DNA of 64,000 nucleotides. Origin: JACMLC01 sp963817025 (GTDB lineage: Bacteria > Acidobacteriota > Blastocatellia > Pyrinomonadales > Pyrinomonadaceae). The stretch spans positions 1,550,001 through 1,614,000 of the forward strand of contig CAWFML010000004.1 of the NCBI GenBank assembly GCA_963817025.1, written 5' to 3'. Made by a program: the position numbers and the translations under genes. Below the pieces are notes generated by a model, which saw only the letters and a program-made list of their open reading frames with translations, was not told the DNA's origin and searched no databases. Shown piece after piece: positions 1 through 8,476 of this stretch (position 1 is the first letter of the stretch; each line of letters begins with the position of its first letter).

Positions 1-918
1 GGTCAATTTCCTTGACAGCGGCAACCCGATTGCGGCTTGCCAGAACGTGGCCCTCGCCGCCGGACAGGCGCAGTGCATCACCTCCGCGCTGGCAGTCGGC
101 AATCACACCATCAGCGCGGCCTACAGCGGTGATGGCAACTTCAACACCGTGAGTGGCAACCTGACGGGCAACCCGCAGGTCGTCAACAAGGCGAATACGG
201 CAGTTGGCTTGACCTCATCGCTGAACCCGTCAGTCTTTGGTCAGTCTGTGACCTTGACGGCTTCGGTCAGCGTTACCGCGCCGGGAGCAGGCTCTGCATC
301 GGGCACGGTCAACTTCCTGGATGGCGGCAACCCGATTGCGGCTTGCCAGAACGTGGCTCTCGCCGCCGGACAGGCCGTCTGCATGACGACGGCCCTGACG
401 GCTGGCAATCACACCATCACGGCACAGTACAGCGGCGATGGCAGCTTCAACACCAGCACAGGCTCGTTGACGGGCAACCCGCAAGTGGTCAACAAGGCCA
501 ACACCACAGTTGGCTTAACCAGCTCGCAGAACCCTGCGCCGCTGGGCACTAACATCACCTTGACGGCTTCGCTCTCGGTCACAGCTCCGGGAGCAGGCAC
601 GCCTTCTGGAACGGTAAGCTTCCTCGACGGCGGCAATCCGATTGCTGGCTGCACCGCCCAGACTGTGACGGGCGGTCAAGCAACCTGCCAGACCACAGCT
701 TTGACGGTCGGCAATCACACCATCACGGCGCAATACTCCGGCGATGGCAACTTCAATACCTCGAACGGCTCGTTGATCGGCAACCCGCAGGTCATCACAG
801 GGCCGCCCACTCTGCTCCCGACGGTTGGCCTGGCACGTATGCAGGGAACGGCAGGTTCCAACTCTCAGATCGCCACGGTTTCGGATGACGTGGCCTCGCC
901 GGGCAGCATCACCGTGAC
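1..918 (+). repeat. 306-bp coding tandem repeats (three Ig modules)
   Basis: The same sequence block recurs at positions 1, 307 and 613, a period of exactly 306 bp or 102 codons. Copies 1 and 2 are nearly identical at DNA level over their first 68 bases, while copy 3 is more diverged. The array starts before the window, so the copy number is unknown. Confidence 0.85.
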
Positions 919-2245
919 GGCGATGACAGTGCCGACAGGCATCACCATCGGTAACATCATCAACAACGCCGGGAACATCACGGCGGACATCGCGGCGGGC
1001 TGTAATGCAGCGACGGGAAATAACACCATCGTGCTCAAGGCGACGGATGGCAAGGCGCTGGAGACGACCGTCAATCTGGTGGTCAACGTGCTGGCTAACG
1101 CACAGCCATCGCTCGGCAACTATGCCAATTCGACCATCGTGCTTGACTGCAAACTGGTGCTGGTGCCGGATGCGGCTCCGGCGGATAACGGTTCGGTGAC
1201 GAACGTCACGGCGACAGGCTCTGCGGGCTTCACCGGCACGATCAGTGTGGATGCGGCGACAGGCGTCGTGACCATTAACAACAACGGCCCGGTCAACACG
1301 CATACCATCACGGTGACGGCGACAGACGACTGCGGCGCGACGTTCCAGAGAATGTTCACAGTGCAGGTGGTCGCTCCGCCGACCTCTCCGAACGAGTATG
1401 ACTTTGACGGAGACAAGAAGGCGGATGTGGCCGTGTACAGGCCGGGAGCGACGGTCAATGACTTCAGCTTCTGGTTCATCCTGAGGAGCAGCGACAACAG
1501 CGTGCAGTCCATCCAGTTCGGGCATGATGCAGACCGGATCGTGCCGGGCGATTATGATGGAGACGGGGATACGGATGTGGCTGTCTTCCGCCCGTCGATC
1601 AACACGTGGTTCACCTCGCAAGACCCTGCGACCAACTACGGAGCGGTGCAGTGGGGCGTGGCGGGAGACATCCCGGTACCGGGCTTCTATGATGCGGACG
1701 CGAAGACGGACATCGCTGTGTGGCGTCCCTCTGACGGCAACTGGTACATCGTGAAGTCAACTGGCGGGACAGAGGTCAGAGGCTGGGGACTCAATGGCGA
1801 CAAGCCAGTCCCGGCAGACTATGACGGCGACGGCAAGACCGATGTCGCTGTCTGGCGTCCATCCGTCAGTCGCTGGTTCATCCAGAAGAGCACGGGCGGC
1901 ACCATCGTCGAGAACTGGGGCGTGTCAACAGACATACTCGTTCCGGCAGATTATGACGGAGACAACAAGGCAGACATGGCTGTGTTCCGTCCCTCGACAG
2001 GATTCTGGTATGTGCTGCAATCAACTAACGGCGGGATGAGAGCAGAGAAGTGGGGCGAGACGGGCGATGTGCCGGTGGCGGCGGACTATGACAATGACGG
2101 GAAAGCAGACCTGTCAGTCTATCGCCCGTCGGAAGGAGCGTGGTACATCTTCTCAAGCTGCCCGTGCGTTTTGAAAGGCAGCAGCTTCGGCCTCGCTACG
2201 GATAGGCCGGTTCCATCTGCCTTCACTCCGCCCTCAGGGCCGTGA
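2..2245 (+). CDS. Ig-like repeat / FG-GAP (VCBS) surface protein, 5' partial
   Basis: The reading frame is already open at base 2, so the N-terminus lies outside the window. The visible part begins with three copies of a 102-residue Ig-like (Big_3_5 type) module with the recurring motifs NFLDGGNPIA, AGNHTI and YSGDG. A cadherin-like stretch with conserved cysteines follows, at about 845-1385. The C-terminus has six blades of about 46 residues, each starting with a DxDxDxxxD calcium-loop motif (such as DYDGDGKTD) followed by V(A/S)V(Y/W/F)RPS and a Trp-rich strand. This is the FG-GAP/VCBS beta-propeller pattern. Such proteins are secreted or cell-surface and often adhesive; the role here is inferred. 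The gene ends just before a strong terminator. The family assignment is firm, the ligand unknown. Confidence 0.85.
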   Translation, partial: VNFLDSGNPIAACQNVALAAGQAQCITSALAVGNHTISAAYSGDGNFNTVSGNLTGNPQVVNKANTAVGLTSSLNPSVFGQSVTLTASVSVTAPGAGSASGTVNFLDGGNPIAACQNVALAAGQAVCMTTALTAGNHTITAQYSGDGSFNTSTGSLTGNPQVVNKANTTVGLTSSQNPAPLGTNITLTASLSVTAPGAGTPSGTVSFLDGGNPIAGCTAQTVTGGQATCQTTALTVGNHTITAQYSGDGNFNTSNGSLIGNPQVITGPPTLLPTVGLARMQGTAGSNSQIATVSDDVASPGSITVTAMTVPTGITIGNIINNAGNITADIAAGCNAATGNNTIVLKATDGKALETTVNLVVNVLANAQPSLGNYANSTIVLDCKLVLVPDAAPADNGSVTNVTATGSAGFTGTISVDAATGVVTINNNGPVNTHTITVTATDDCGATFQRMFTVQVVAPPTSPNEYDFDGDKKADVAVYRPGATVNDFSFWFILRSSDNSVQSIQFGHDADRIVPGDYDGDGDTDVAVFRPSINTWFTSQDPATNYGAVQWGVAGDIPVPGFYDADAKTDIAVWRPSDGNWYIVKSTGGTEVRGWGLNGDKPVPADYDGDGKTDVAVWRPSVSRWFIQKSTGGTIVENWGVSTDILVPADYDGDNKADMAVFRPSTGFWYVLQSTNGGMRAEKWGETGDVPVAADYDNDGKADLSVYRPSEGAWYIFSSCPCVLKGSSFGLATDRPVPSAFTPPSGP

Positions 2246-2281
2246 AGATAAAAAGCGCAACCCGCTTCATCTAAACTAAAC

Positions 2282-2325
2282 AAGGGACTGAGAATCGAAA
2301 GCTGATTCTCAGTCCCTTCTCTTTA
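2282..2325 (+). terminator. Rho-independent terminator after the Ig/FG-GAP gene
   Basis: A 15-bp perfect stem (2282-2296 with 2304-2318) closes a 7-base loop and is followed by a pyrimidine-rich tail. It lies 36 bases after the stop codon of the surface-protein gene. Confidence 0.85.
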
Positions 2326-2364
2326 TGAATACGCGCCGCTCGATTAAAATTCTCGCACGGGCAT

Positions 2365-2393
2365 TTGCCTCTCACAAAAGTTTTCACTAAACT
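2365..2393 (+). promoter_or_regulatory. candidate promoter of the CAT tRNA
   Basis: TTGCCT (2365-2370) and TAAACT (2388-2393) are separated by 17 bases. Each matches four of six consensus positions, and the tRNA begins 29 bases after the -10 box. The site is weak by sequence but well placed. Confidence 0.35.
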
Positions 2394-2422
2394 CTCTCAA
2401 GCATTCCGCAATGAAAGCTTAT

Positions 2423-2495
2423 GCCCCTGTAGCTCAATGGTTAGAGCAGCAGACTCATAATCTGTGGGTTCCAAGTTCGACTCTTGGCGGGGGCA
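2423..2495 (+). tRNA. tRNA with CAT anticodon (Met or Ile2)
   Basis: A full cloverleaf is visible. The acceptor stem GCCCCTG pairs with CGGGGGC, the D-arm is GCTC/GAGC, the anticodon stem GCAGA/TCTGT has loop CTCATAA, and the T-arm is CCAAG/CTTGG with TTCGACT. The anticodon CAT is at 2456-2458. The D-loop and acceptor resemble bacterial tRNA-Ile2 as much as elongator tRNA-Met; the two cannot be separated without knowing whether C34 is modified to lysidine. CCA is not encoded. An HNH nuclease gene starts 27 bases downstream. Confidence 0.92.
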
Positions 2496-2522
2496 AATTT
2501 CCTTCCCTTCGTTGATTGTTTT

Positions 2523-3067
2523 ATGTCTAGTGGCAATCAAAAGAAATCTGAAATTTTAGGGATGCCTTTTGGCACGGCATGCTCAAGGCTGCGTAAAATT
2601 TTGCTCTATGATTTAGCGCGAAGATGTGGCGAAAATATATGTTTCCGATGTGAAGAGGCGATCCTTAACGTAGACGACTTAACGATAGATCATAGGGAAG
2701 CTTGGCAAAGTAAAGGGGCTGATTATTTTTGGGATCTTAGCAATATCGCTTTCTCACACTCTCATTGCAATTTACCGACAGGCATGGTGCGGAGAGAGAT
2801 CATAGACGGTAAACTTTGGTGCTCAAAGTGCAAGCTGTTCTTAGAGGTTGAACAATTCTATGCACAGGTTATTCCCTTATTTGCAAGGAGTGCAATAACG
2901 TCAAGAGGCGAAAAATAAAAGCTCAAGGAGATTGTGCACACTGCGGCGTAAAGCGAGGGACAAAGCCTTTCCGCGTTACTCATAACATTTGTATGACTTG
3001 CTCAGATCGAATAAGCGCTCAGGCAAGCAGACAGCGCAAGCTTACCTATAAAAAGACAGTTCTCTAA
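2523..3067 (+). pseudogene. HNH endonuclease-like gene, frameshifted
   Basis: The first frame (ATG 2523 to stop 2918) encodes a conserved LGMPFGTACSRLRK segment, a zinc pair CFRC and an HNH core: LTIDH, then the Asn of SNIAFSH and the final His before CN. A WCSKC pair follows. Near 2867 the protein-like signal moves by one base. From there to TAA at 3065-3067 the other frame encodes more zinc-type pairs (CKEC, CAHC, CMTC) and many basic residues. One missing G in the run at about 2867 would join the two parts into one protein of about 180 residues. An in-frame TTG at 2484 lies inside the tRNA and is an unlikely start. The gene is AT-richer than its neighbours and has a homologue at 39479-39916, also beside a tRNA. 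It may be a true pseudogene or a sequencing indel. Confidence 0.75.
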
Positions 3068-3076
3068 AATTGTTAT

Positions 3077-4162
3077 ATGACCAAGAAACAAAATGTCAAT
3101 ATCGGCATCATCGGGACGGGCTTTGCGCGGACGACGCAGATTCCGGCGTTTCGCGCGTGCGAGGGCGCGCGAATCCTTTCGATTGCGAGCGCGCATCCGG
3201 AGAACGCCGAGCGCGCCGCGCGCGAGTTTGGGATAGAACATTTCACAGATGATTGGCGCGAGATTATCCGGCGCGAGGATGTTGATTTGATAAGCATCGT
3301 GACGCCGACGCGCACGCATCTGGAGATGACGCTGGCGGCATTGGATGCAGGCAAGGCCGTGCTCTGTGAAAAGCCTATGGCGATGAACGGGTCTGAAACC
3401 GGGAGGATGCGCGAGCGTGCAAGCCAGACAGGGTTGCTGGCACTGATCGATCACGAGCTAAGATTTTTGCCGGGCCGGCGAAAAATGCGCGAGCTGCTCA
3501 GGGGCGGCGAGATAGGAGTTGTCCATCACGCAAAGCTTCTCTTTCGTGCAGACTCGCGGCTCGATGCCACGCGCGCATGGAACTGGTGGTCTGACAAAGA
3601 TGCCGGTGGCGGCGCGCTCGGAGCCATCGGCTCGCATGCAGTTGACGGCTTTAGCTGGCTGCTCGGCGCAGAGGTCTCGCAAGTCTCTGCGACGCTTGCC
3701 ACGCGCGTCGCTGAAAGGCCGGACACGAACGGCCAGTTGCGCCGCGTCACCTCGGATGATGAAGCAAACCTGACTTTACGTTTTGCAGAAAGCGAGTTGA
3801 CGCGCTCTGCTACTGCGACCGCCTCAATCTCCGTAGTGGAAGCCGGACGCGCAGAGCATCGCGTGGAAATCTTCGGCTCAAAGGGCGCGCTGATGCTGGC
3901 GGGCGATGAATTATGGCGCGCGTCCATGGGCGACGGCGAGTGGAAACGCGTCGAGGTTGAGAGCGTCATCGCGGCAGAAGGAATGCGCGACAGCGAATGG
4001 TCTCGCGGGTTCACCATTCTTTCCCGCGAGATTGTCAGAGCACTGTGCGAAGGCAGAGAGACCATCGAAGAAGCCGCAACCTTTGATGACGGACATCGCA
4101 CACAGCTTGTGCTTGATGCCGCGCACCGCTCTCACGAAAGCGGTTGTTGGGAAGCGGTGTAG
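3077..4162 (+). CDS. Gfo/Idh/MocA family oxidoreductase
   Basis: This 361-residue protein starts with a Rossmann dinucleotide-binding motif (GIIGTGFA, residues 10-17). The family signature CEKPMA is near residue 97 and contains the Lys-Pro usually essential for NAD(P) and substrate binding. A GSHAVD segment near residue 185 corresponds to the GxHxxD active-site region. Family members oxidise or reduce sugar-like and other hydroxylated substrates with NAD(P); the substrate cannot be read here. It lies upstream of hyuA in the same orientation and may be co-transcribed, although a repeat separates them. Confidence 0.85.
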   Translation: MTKKQNVNIGIIGTGFARTTQIPAFRACEGARILSIASAHPENAERAAREFGIEHFTDDWREIIRREDVDLISIVTPTRTHLEMTLAALDAGKAVLCEKPMAMNGSETGRMRERASQTGLLALIDHELRFLPGRRKMRELLRGGEIGVVHHAKLLFRADSRLDATRAWNWWSDKDAGGGALGAIGSHAVDGFSWLLGAEVSQVSATLATRVAERPDTNGQLRRVTSDDEANLTLRFAESELTRSATATASISVVEAGRAEHRVEIFGSKGALMLAGDELWRASMGDGEWKRVEVESVIAAEGMRDSEWSRGFTILSREIVRALCEGRETIEEAATFDDGHRTQLVLDAAHRSHESGCWEAV

Positions 4163-4163
4163 T

Positions 4164-4322
4164 GATTGCGGATTTCAGATTGCGGATTAGCCATTGCCGG
4201 ATTCGCGGCTAGAGAGATGAGATTTAAAACCTCCTTTCTCCGCGCCGTCTTTCAGTATTCGTTTTCTCTTCAAGCTCATGCCCAAGCCAGCAATCCGCAA
4301 CCTGAAATCCGCAATCCGCAAT
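4164..4322. repeat. intergenic inverted repeat, GATTGCGGATTTCAG word family
   Basis: The left arm (4164-4189) has GATTGCGGATT twice around TTCA. The right arm (about 4290-4322) carries the reverse complement, also with an internal duplication. The element begins one base after the oxidoreductase stop codon, and its right arm runs into the 5' end of hyuA. Confidence 0.75.
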
Positions 4323-6329
4323 CTAAAGCCGCGCGTCGGCGTAGACACAGGCGGCACATTCACGGATTTCGTCTTTGAAGCGCAAGGGGCTTTGCGCGTC
4401 TTCAAACTCGCTTCGACTCCCGCAGACCCATCGCTGGCAATCCTCGAAGGCTTGCGCCGCATCTCGCTTGAGACGGGCGCGCGGCTCGATGAAATAGAGG
4501 TCATACACGGCACGACCGTCGGCACGAATGCGCTGCTGGAACGGCGCGGCGCGCGTACAGCACTCGTCACCACACATGGCTTTGAGGACGTACTGGCAAT
4601 CGGGCGACAGGCGCGGCCCGCGCTTTACAACCTCAATGCACAACGTCCTGACCCGCTCGTTCCGGCAAGCCTGCGATTCGGCTTGCGCGAGCGCGTCTCC
4701 GCCTCCGGCGAGGTTTTGGAAAAGCCGGACGAGCGCGCACTCGCCTCTCTGGTACACAAACTCAGGAAAGCGCGCGTCGAATCCATAGCCATCTGCCTGC
4801 TCTTCTCATTCGTTCACACAGAGCATGAGAAGCTTCTGGCGTCGGCCCTCCGCTCGCTCGGAGTTCCGCTTTCTATCTCGCACGAAATTCTGCCGGAGTA
4901 CAGAGAGTACGAGCGCACCTCTACGGTGACGATCAATGCTTACCTGCAACCGTTGATGGGACGCTATCTCAAACGCTTGCAGAGTCGCGCGCCTGCTCTG
5001 CGCGTGATGCAATCTTCAGGGGGCAGCATTTCTGCCGGGGTTGCTGCGGATGAACCAGTGCGGACGATTCTGTCAGGCCCTGCGGGAGGCGTCGCCGGCG
5101 CGCTGCGTACAGGGCAGACGTGCTCCGTCAAAAACATCATCACATTCGATATGGGCGGCACTTCGACAGACGTGGCCCTCTGCGACCGCGCGGGGATGCG
5201 TATGACGCGCGAGGCCGTGGTGACGGGAATGCCCGTCGCGGTTTCGATGATGGACATCCAGACAGTGGGCGCGGGCGGCGGCTCTATTGCGCGCGTTGAC
5301 GCGGGCGGCTCTCTGCGCGTCGGGCCGGAATCCGCTGGCGCAGACCCCGGCCCGGCCTGCTACGGAAAATCATTTTTGCCGACGGTCACCGACGCGTATC
5401 TGGTCTTGGGTCACTTCGGCGGCGCGGGCCTGCTTGGCGGAGAATGGAAGCTGGATGAAGCGCGTGCGCGCGAAGCCTTAAGCCATCTGGCCCGCGAGAT
5501 GAGCGAAGCCGCGCGTCGCAAGCTGAGCATGAGAGCAGCCGCGCAAGGCGTCTTGCGCGTCGTCAGCGTCAACATGGAACGCGCGTTGCGGGCCATCTCG
5601 GTCGAGCGCGGCTATGACCCGCGCGACTTTACATTGATTCCCTTCGGCGGCGCGGGCGGGCTTCATGCAGTCGAGCTGGCACGCGCCCTACGCATCCCGC
5701 GCGTGATTATGCCGACAGACGCGGGCGCGCTCTCCGCTCTGGGCGCGCTGGCCTCGGATGTCGTCAAGGATTGGAGTCGCACGGTGATGCTGGAAGCGAC
5801 CGCCAAAAACCTGCATCTGGTCGAGCATGCTTTTCATGAGATGGAACGTGAGGCTGGCTTGTCTCTCAAGCGCGAAGGATTCACGCGCGCACGGCAGCAA
5901 CACGAGAGAACGCTGGCCGCGCGCTATCAGGGCCAATCGTTCGAGCTGGAAATTCCGTGGTCGCGCGAAAAGAGTGTGCTCGAAGATTTTCATGGCGCAC
6001 ATCTGGCGCGCTACGGTTATGAACAGAGGGCCAACACGGTCGAGATCGTCAGCGCGCGGCTACGCTCCACAGGCTTGGTCGATCAAATGAAATCAACAAA
6101 GCCAGAGCCTCCCGCGCGTGCGCGCAAGCTCGCACAACCGCAGCGTCTAGCGACGGTCTATTTCGCAGAGGGCCGAACGCAGGCCGCAATCTATGCGCGC
6201 GATGAGCTTAAAGCGGGCGCGCAACTTAGGACGCCCTGCATCGTCACGGAATATTCCGCGACGACCTTGATTCCTCACGACGCACGCGCCGTAGTTGATA
6301 TTGAAGGCAACATCATCATCGAGCTATGA
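4278..6329 (+). CDS. hyuA: hydantoinase/oxoprolinase alpha-type subunit (HyuA)
   Basis: At 683 residues it has the usual length for N-methylhydantoinase A / acetophenone carboxylase-type subunits. Two phosphate-binding ATPase motifs are visible: VDTGGTFTDF near residue 22 and DMGGTSTDVAL near residue 291. These belong to the ASKHA-like fold of the Hydantoinase_A domain, which drives ATP-dependent ring opening or carboxylation. The start is uncertain. ATG 4278 is the only good one, but residues 4-17 are encoded by the right arm of the preceding inverted repeat and carry the duplicated peptide AIRNLK. The conserved domain begins only at about residue 19. The stop overlaps the hyuB start by four bases (ATGA), indicating translational coupling. 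Hydantoinase, oxoprolinase and carboxylase substrates cannot be distinguished. Confidence 0.88.
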   Translation: MPKPAIRNLKSAIRNLKPRVGVDTGGTFTDFVFEAQGALRVFKLASTPADPSLAILEGLRRISLETGARLDEIEVIHGTTVGTNALLERRGARTALVTTHGFEDVLAIGRQARPALYNLNAQRPDPLVPASLRFGLRERVSASGEVLEKPDERALASLVHKLRKARVESIAICLLFSFVHTEHEKLLASALRSLGVPLSISHEILPEYREYERTSTVTINAYLQPLMGRYLKRLQSRAPALRVMQSSGGSISAGVAADEPVRTILSGPAGGVAGALRTGQTCSVKNIITFDMGGTSTDVALCDRAGMRMTREAVVTGMPVAVSMMDIQTVGAGGGSIARVDAGGSLRVGPESAGADPGPACYGKSFLPTVTDAYLVLGHFGGAGLLGGEWKLDEARAREALSHLAREMSEAARRKLSMRAAAQGVLRVVSVNMERALRAISVERGYDPRDFTLIPFGGAGGLHAVELARALRIPRVIMPTDAGALSALGALASDVVKDWSRTVMLEATAKNLHLVEHAFHEMEREAGLSLKREGFTRARQQHERTLAARYQGQSFELEIPWSREKSVLEDFHGAHLARYGYEQRANTVEIVSARLRSTGLVDQMKSTKPEPPARARKLAQPQRLATVYFAEGRTQAAIYARDELKAGAQLRTPCIVTEYSATTLIPHDARAVVDIEGNIIIEL

Positions 6330-8029
6330 AGCGAAAGCAAAGCAAACATCAACGCACTTTCGACCCGACCACGCTGGAGATTTATCGCGCGCTTTACACT
6401 TCGGTGGCAGAAGAGATGGGCATCGCTCTCAGGCGCACGGCATTTTCTCCAAACATCAAGGAGAGGCGCGACTACTCCTGCGCGGTCTTCGACAGCGCGG
6501 GCCGCGTCATCGCGCAGGGCGATCACATGCCTGTGCATCTAGGCTCGATGCCGATGGCCGTCGCCGCTGCCCTCCGCGAAGTTTCAATCGCGCCCGGAGA
6601 TGTCATCGCGCTTAACGATCCCTTTGCGGGCGGCACGCACCTGCCGGATGTCACGCTCGTCACGCCTGTGTATGCAGCGTGGGAAGAGGAAAAGAGGGAA
6701 AGCAGGGAAAAGGAAGCACACAGGAGCAGAGCGAGAACGGCTAAAAGCAACGCGGCACATAGTAAATCCTCTTCTTCCCCCTTTTCCCTTTTCCCCTCTT
6801 CCCCGCTCTTCTATGTTGCCAATCGCGCGCATCACGCAGACATCGGCGGGGCCACGCCCGGTTCGATGGGCATGGCAACTGATATTTACGGCGAAGGGCT
6901 GCGCATCCCTCCAGTGCATCTTGTGCGCGGAGGCGTTATCTGTGAAGACCTGTTAAAGCTGCTGCTGGCAAACGTTCGTGCAGCAGAAGAACGGCGCGCG
7001 GATTTCGAGGCGCAGATCGGCTCTTTGCAAACAGGCATCACTCGCCTGATTGAAATCATAGACCGGCGCGGAGCGCGCGAGGCGATTGTCTATGCCGCGC
7101 ATCTCATCGAATATTCAGCTCGCATGATGCGCCGCACCATCGCGGCTATTCCTGATGGAAAATATGAAGCGGAGGACGCGCTCGACGATGACGGCGTGAC
7201 GGCTGAAGCAGTAATCGTGCGCGTCTGTATTACCATCAAAGGCGACGAAGCGCGCGTTGACTTTCATGGCAGCGCGCCGCAAGTTACAGGCGCGATCAAC
7301 GCTGTAGAGGCTATTACAGTTTCCGCTGTCGCATATGTCTTCCGCTGCTTGATCGAAACGGATGTTCCGGCGAGCGCGGGGCTAATGGAGCCAATCGAAG
7401 TCATCGTGCCGCAAAGCTCTGTCGTCAATGCAACGCATCCTGCTTCTGTCGCGGGCGGGAATGTGGAAACCTCGCAACGCATCGTTGACGTTCTTTTCAA
7501 AGCGCTCGCTCAAGCATTGCCGGATAAAATTCCTGCTGCGAGTCAGGGCACTATGAACAACCTGACCATCGGCGGCATCAACGGGCGCACCGGAAAAGAG
7601 TTCGCTTACTACGAAACAGTTGCGGGCGGGATGGGCGCGCGTCCCGGCCTTGACGGCTTGAGCGCGGTGCACACGCACATGACCAACAGCCTGAACACGC
7701 CAGCCGAAGCGCTCGAATACGCTTACCCTCTACGCGTGCGCGCCTACAGCATTCGCACAGAGTCTGGCGGCAAGGGAAAATATTCCGGCGGCGATGGCGT
7801 CGTACGCGAAATCGAAACATTGGTTCCTGCGCGCGTGTCGCTTCTGGCCGACAGGCGTTTGCACGCGCCTTATGGCTTACAAGGCGGGAAAGCGGGAAAG
7901 GCCGGAAAGGAAGCAATCGTGCAACAGGGACGAAGCCGCACGATTGCTTCCAAAGGAAGCTGGCAACTCGCAGCCGGAGACCGCATTCGCATCGAGACTC
8001 CCGGTGGCGGCGGGCACGGAAAGGCATAA
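6326..8029 (+). CDS. hyuB: hydantoinase/oxoprolinase beta-type subunit (HyuB) with in-frame insertion
   Basis: This 567-residue protein shows Hydantoinase_B features: early motifs HLGSMP and NDPFAGGTHLPD, then NRAHHADIGG, and a C-terminal GGGGHG. It should be the partner of HyuA in ATP-dependent hydantoin or oxoproline hydrolysis or a related carboxylation. Residues of about 119-163 are foreign to the family: a Lys/Arg/Glu-rich run is followed by a Ser/Pro/Phe-rich run, falling exactly between VTPVY and the next conserved strand leading to NRAHH. The DNA there is an imperfect inverted repeat like the intergenic ones. The reading frame is kept, so the protein may still fold with an extra surface loop. 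A smaller purine-rich patch near 7885-7912 may have a similar origin. Confidence 0.88.
   Translation: MKRKQSKHQRTFDPTTLEIYRALYTSVAEEMGIALRRTAFSPNIKERRDYSCAVFDSAGRVIAQGDHMPVHLGSMPMAVAAALREVSIAPGDVIALNDPFAGGTHLPDVTLVTPVYAAWEEEKRESREKEAHRSRARTAKSNAAHSKSSSSPFSLFPSSPLFYVANRAHHADIGGATPGSMGMATDIYGEGLRIPPVHLVRGGVICEDLLKLLLANVRAAEERRADFEAQIGSLQTGITRLIEIIDRRGAREAIVYAAHLIEYSARMMRRTIAAIPDGKYEAEDALDDDGVTAEAVIVRVCITIKGDEARVDFHGSAPQVTGAINAVEAITVSAVAYVFRCLIETDVPASAGLMEPIEVIVPQSSVVNATHPASVAGGNVETSQRIVDVLFKALAQALPDKIPAASQGTMNNLTIGGINGRTGKEFAYYETVAGGMGARPGLDGLSAVHTHMTNSLNTPAEALEYAYPLRVRAYSIRTESGGKGKYSGGDGVVREIETLVPARVSLLADRRLHAPYGLQGGKAGKAGKEAIVQQGRSRTIASKGSWQLAAGDRIRIETPGGGGHGKA
6681..6812. repeat. inverted repeat inserted in frame within hyuB
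   Basis: The left arm (about 6681-6717) is a purine run with GGAAAAGAGGGAAAG. The right arm (about 6769-6812) is the pyrimidine complement. The block is absent from the conserved HyuB pattern and adds about 44 codons without a stop. It resembles the intergenic tandem-word inverted repeats elsewhere in the window. Confidence 0.65.
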
Positions 8030-8151
8030 TTTCGCAAAATCTTGTCTGTTTGTAAAATATTATTTCATTATTAAGCTGTTGAAAACATTGAACTTTTCTT
8101 AACCGCCCAGTCTTCTGTCACAAATCTGTTGAGATTCGGTGATTTTTTAGC

Positions 8152-8179
8152 TTGACATCTCACAAAACTTCCGTATAAT
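8152..8179 (+). promoter_or_regulatory. near-consensus sigma-70 promoter of an orphan unit
   Basis: A perfect TTGACA (8152-8157) and a perfect TATAAT (8174-8179) are spaced by 16 bases in an AT-rich stretch. It is the best promoter match I see in the window. Transcription would start near 8186 and run into the terminator at 8443 without meeting a recognisable gene. Confidence 0.75.
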
Positions 8180-8185
8180 TTCACA

Positions 8186-8476
8186 CATACTGAAGTTCGA
8201 TGTTCATGGGAAAGGCTTCGGTAAGTTTATTCCGATGATTGAAAATTAAGGTTGGCGAAAATTTTGCAGAAGCCCAGTTAAACGGTGCGTGGGGTTTCAC
8301 AGCAGACTCGCCTATAACCTCAAACGGAATTATCTCGCCCGTACAAACGCACCCCTATTAATTAACGGGATCGAACATAAGCGACGATCTTCAGTTCATT
8401 GCACCAGCCACCCTGAATTCCGACGCCTGCCCCAAAAGTTTTAAGCCCCGCTAAACTGCCAAGTTTAGCGGGGCTT
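8186..8476 (+). ncRNA. candidate small RNA or leader of about 290 nt (orphan transcription unit)
   Basis: The segment is bounded by a near-consensus promoter and a strong terminator, and the next gene is on the other strand. It does not show the tmRNA ends, the RNase P core or the SRP RNA tetraloop domain. A 40-codon frame (TTG 8239 to TAA 8361) reads like protein (AQLNGAWGFTAD) and continues in protein-like fashion after that stop up to about 8454. A decayed small secreted-protein gene is therefore an alternative. No family is recognised. Confidence 0.4.

Noticed and set aside
1..918. Regularly spaced direct repeats that could suggest a CRISPR array
   Set aside because: The period is 306 bp, in frame, and the units encode an Ig module. 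There are no short spacers.
515..1621. A 368-codon open frame on the minus strand
   Set aside because: It is the complement of the Ig/FG-GAP gene. Its product is Arg/His/Asp-rich with no domain, as expected from GC-rich antisense frames.
8186..8476. tmRNA, 6S, RNase P or SRP RNA
   Set aside because: No tRNA-like ends or tag frame typical of tmRNA, the length does not suit 6S, and the RNase P and SRP core motifs are not visible. Left as an unassigned candidate.
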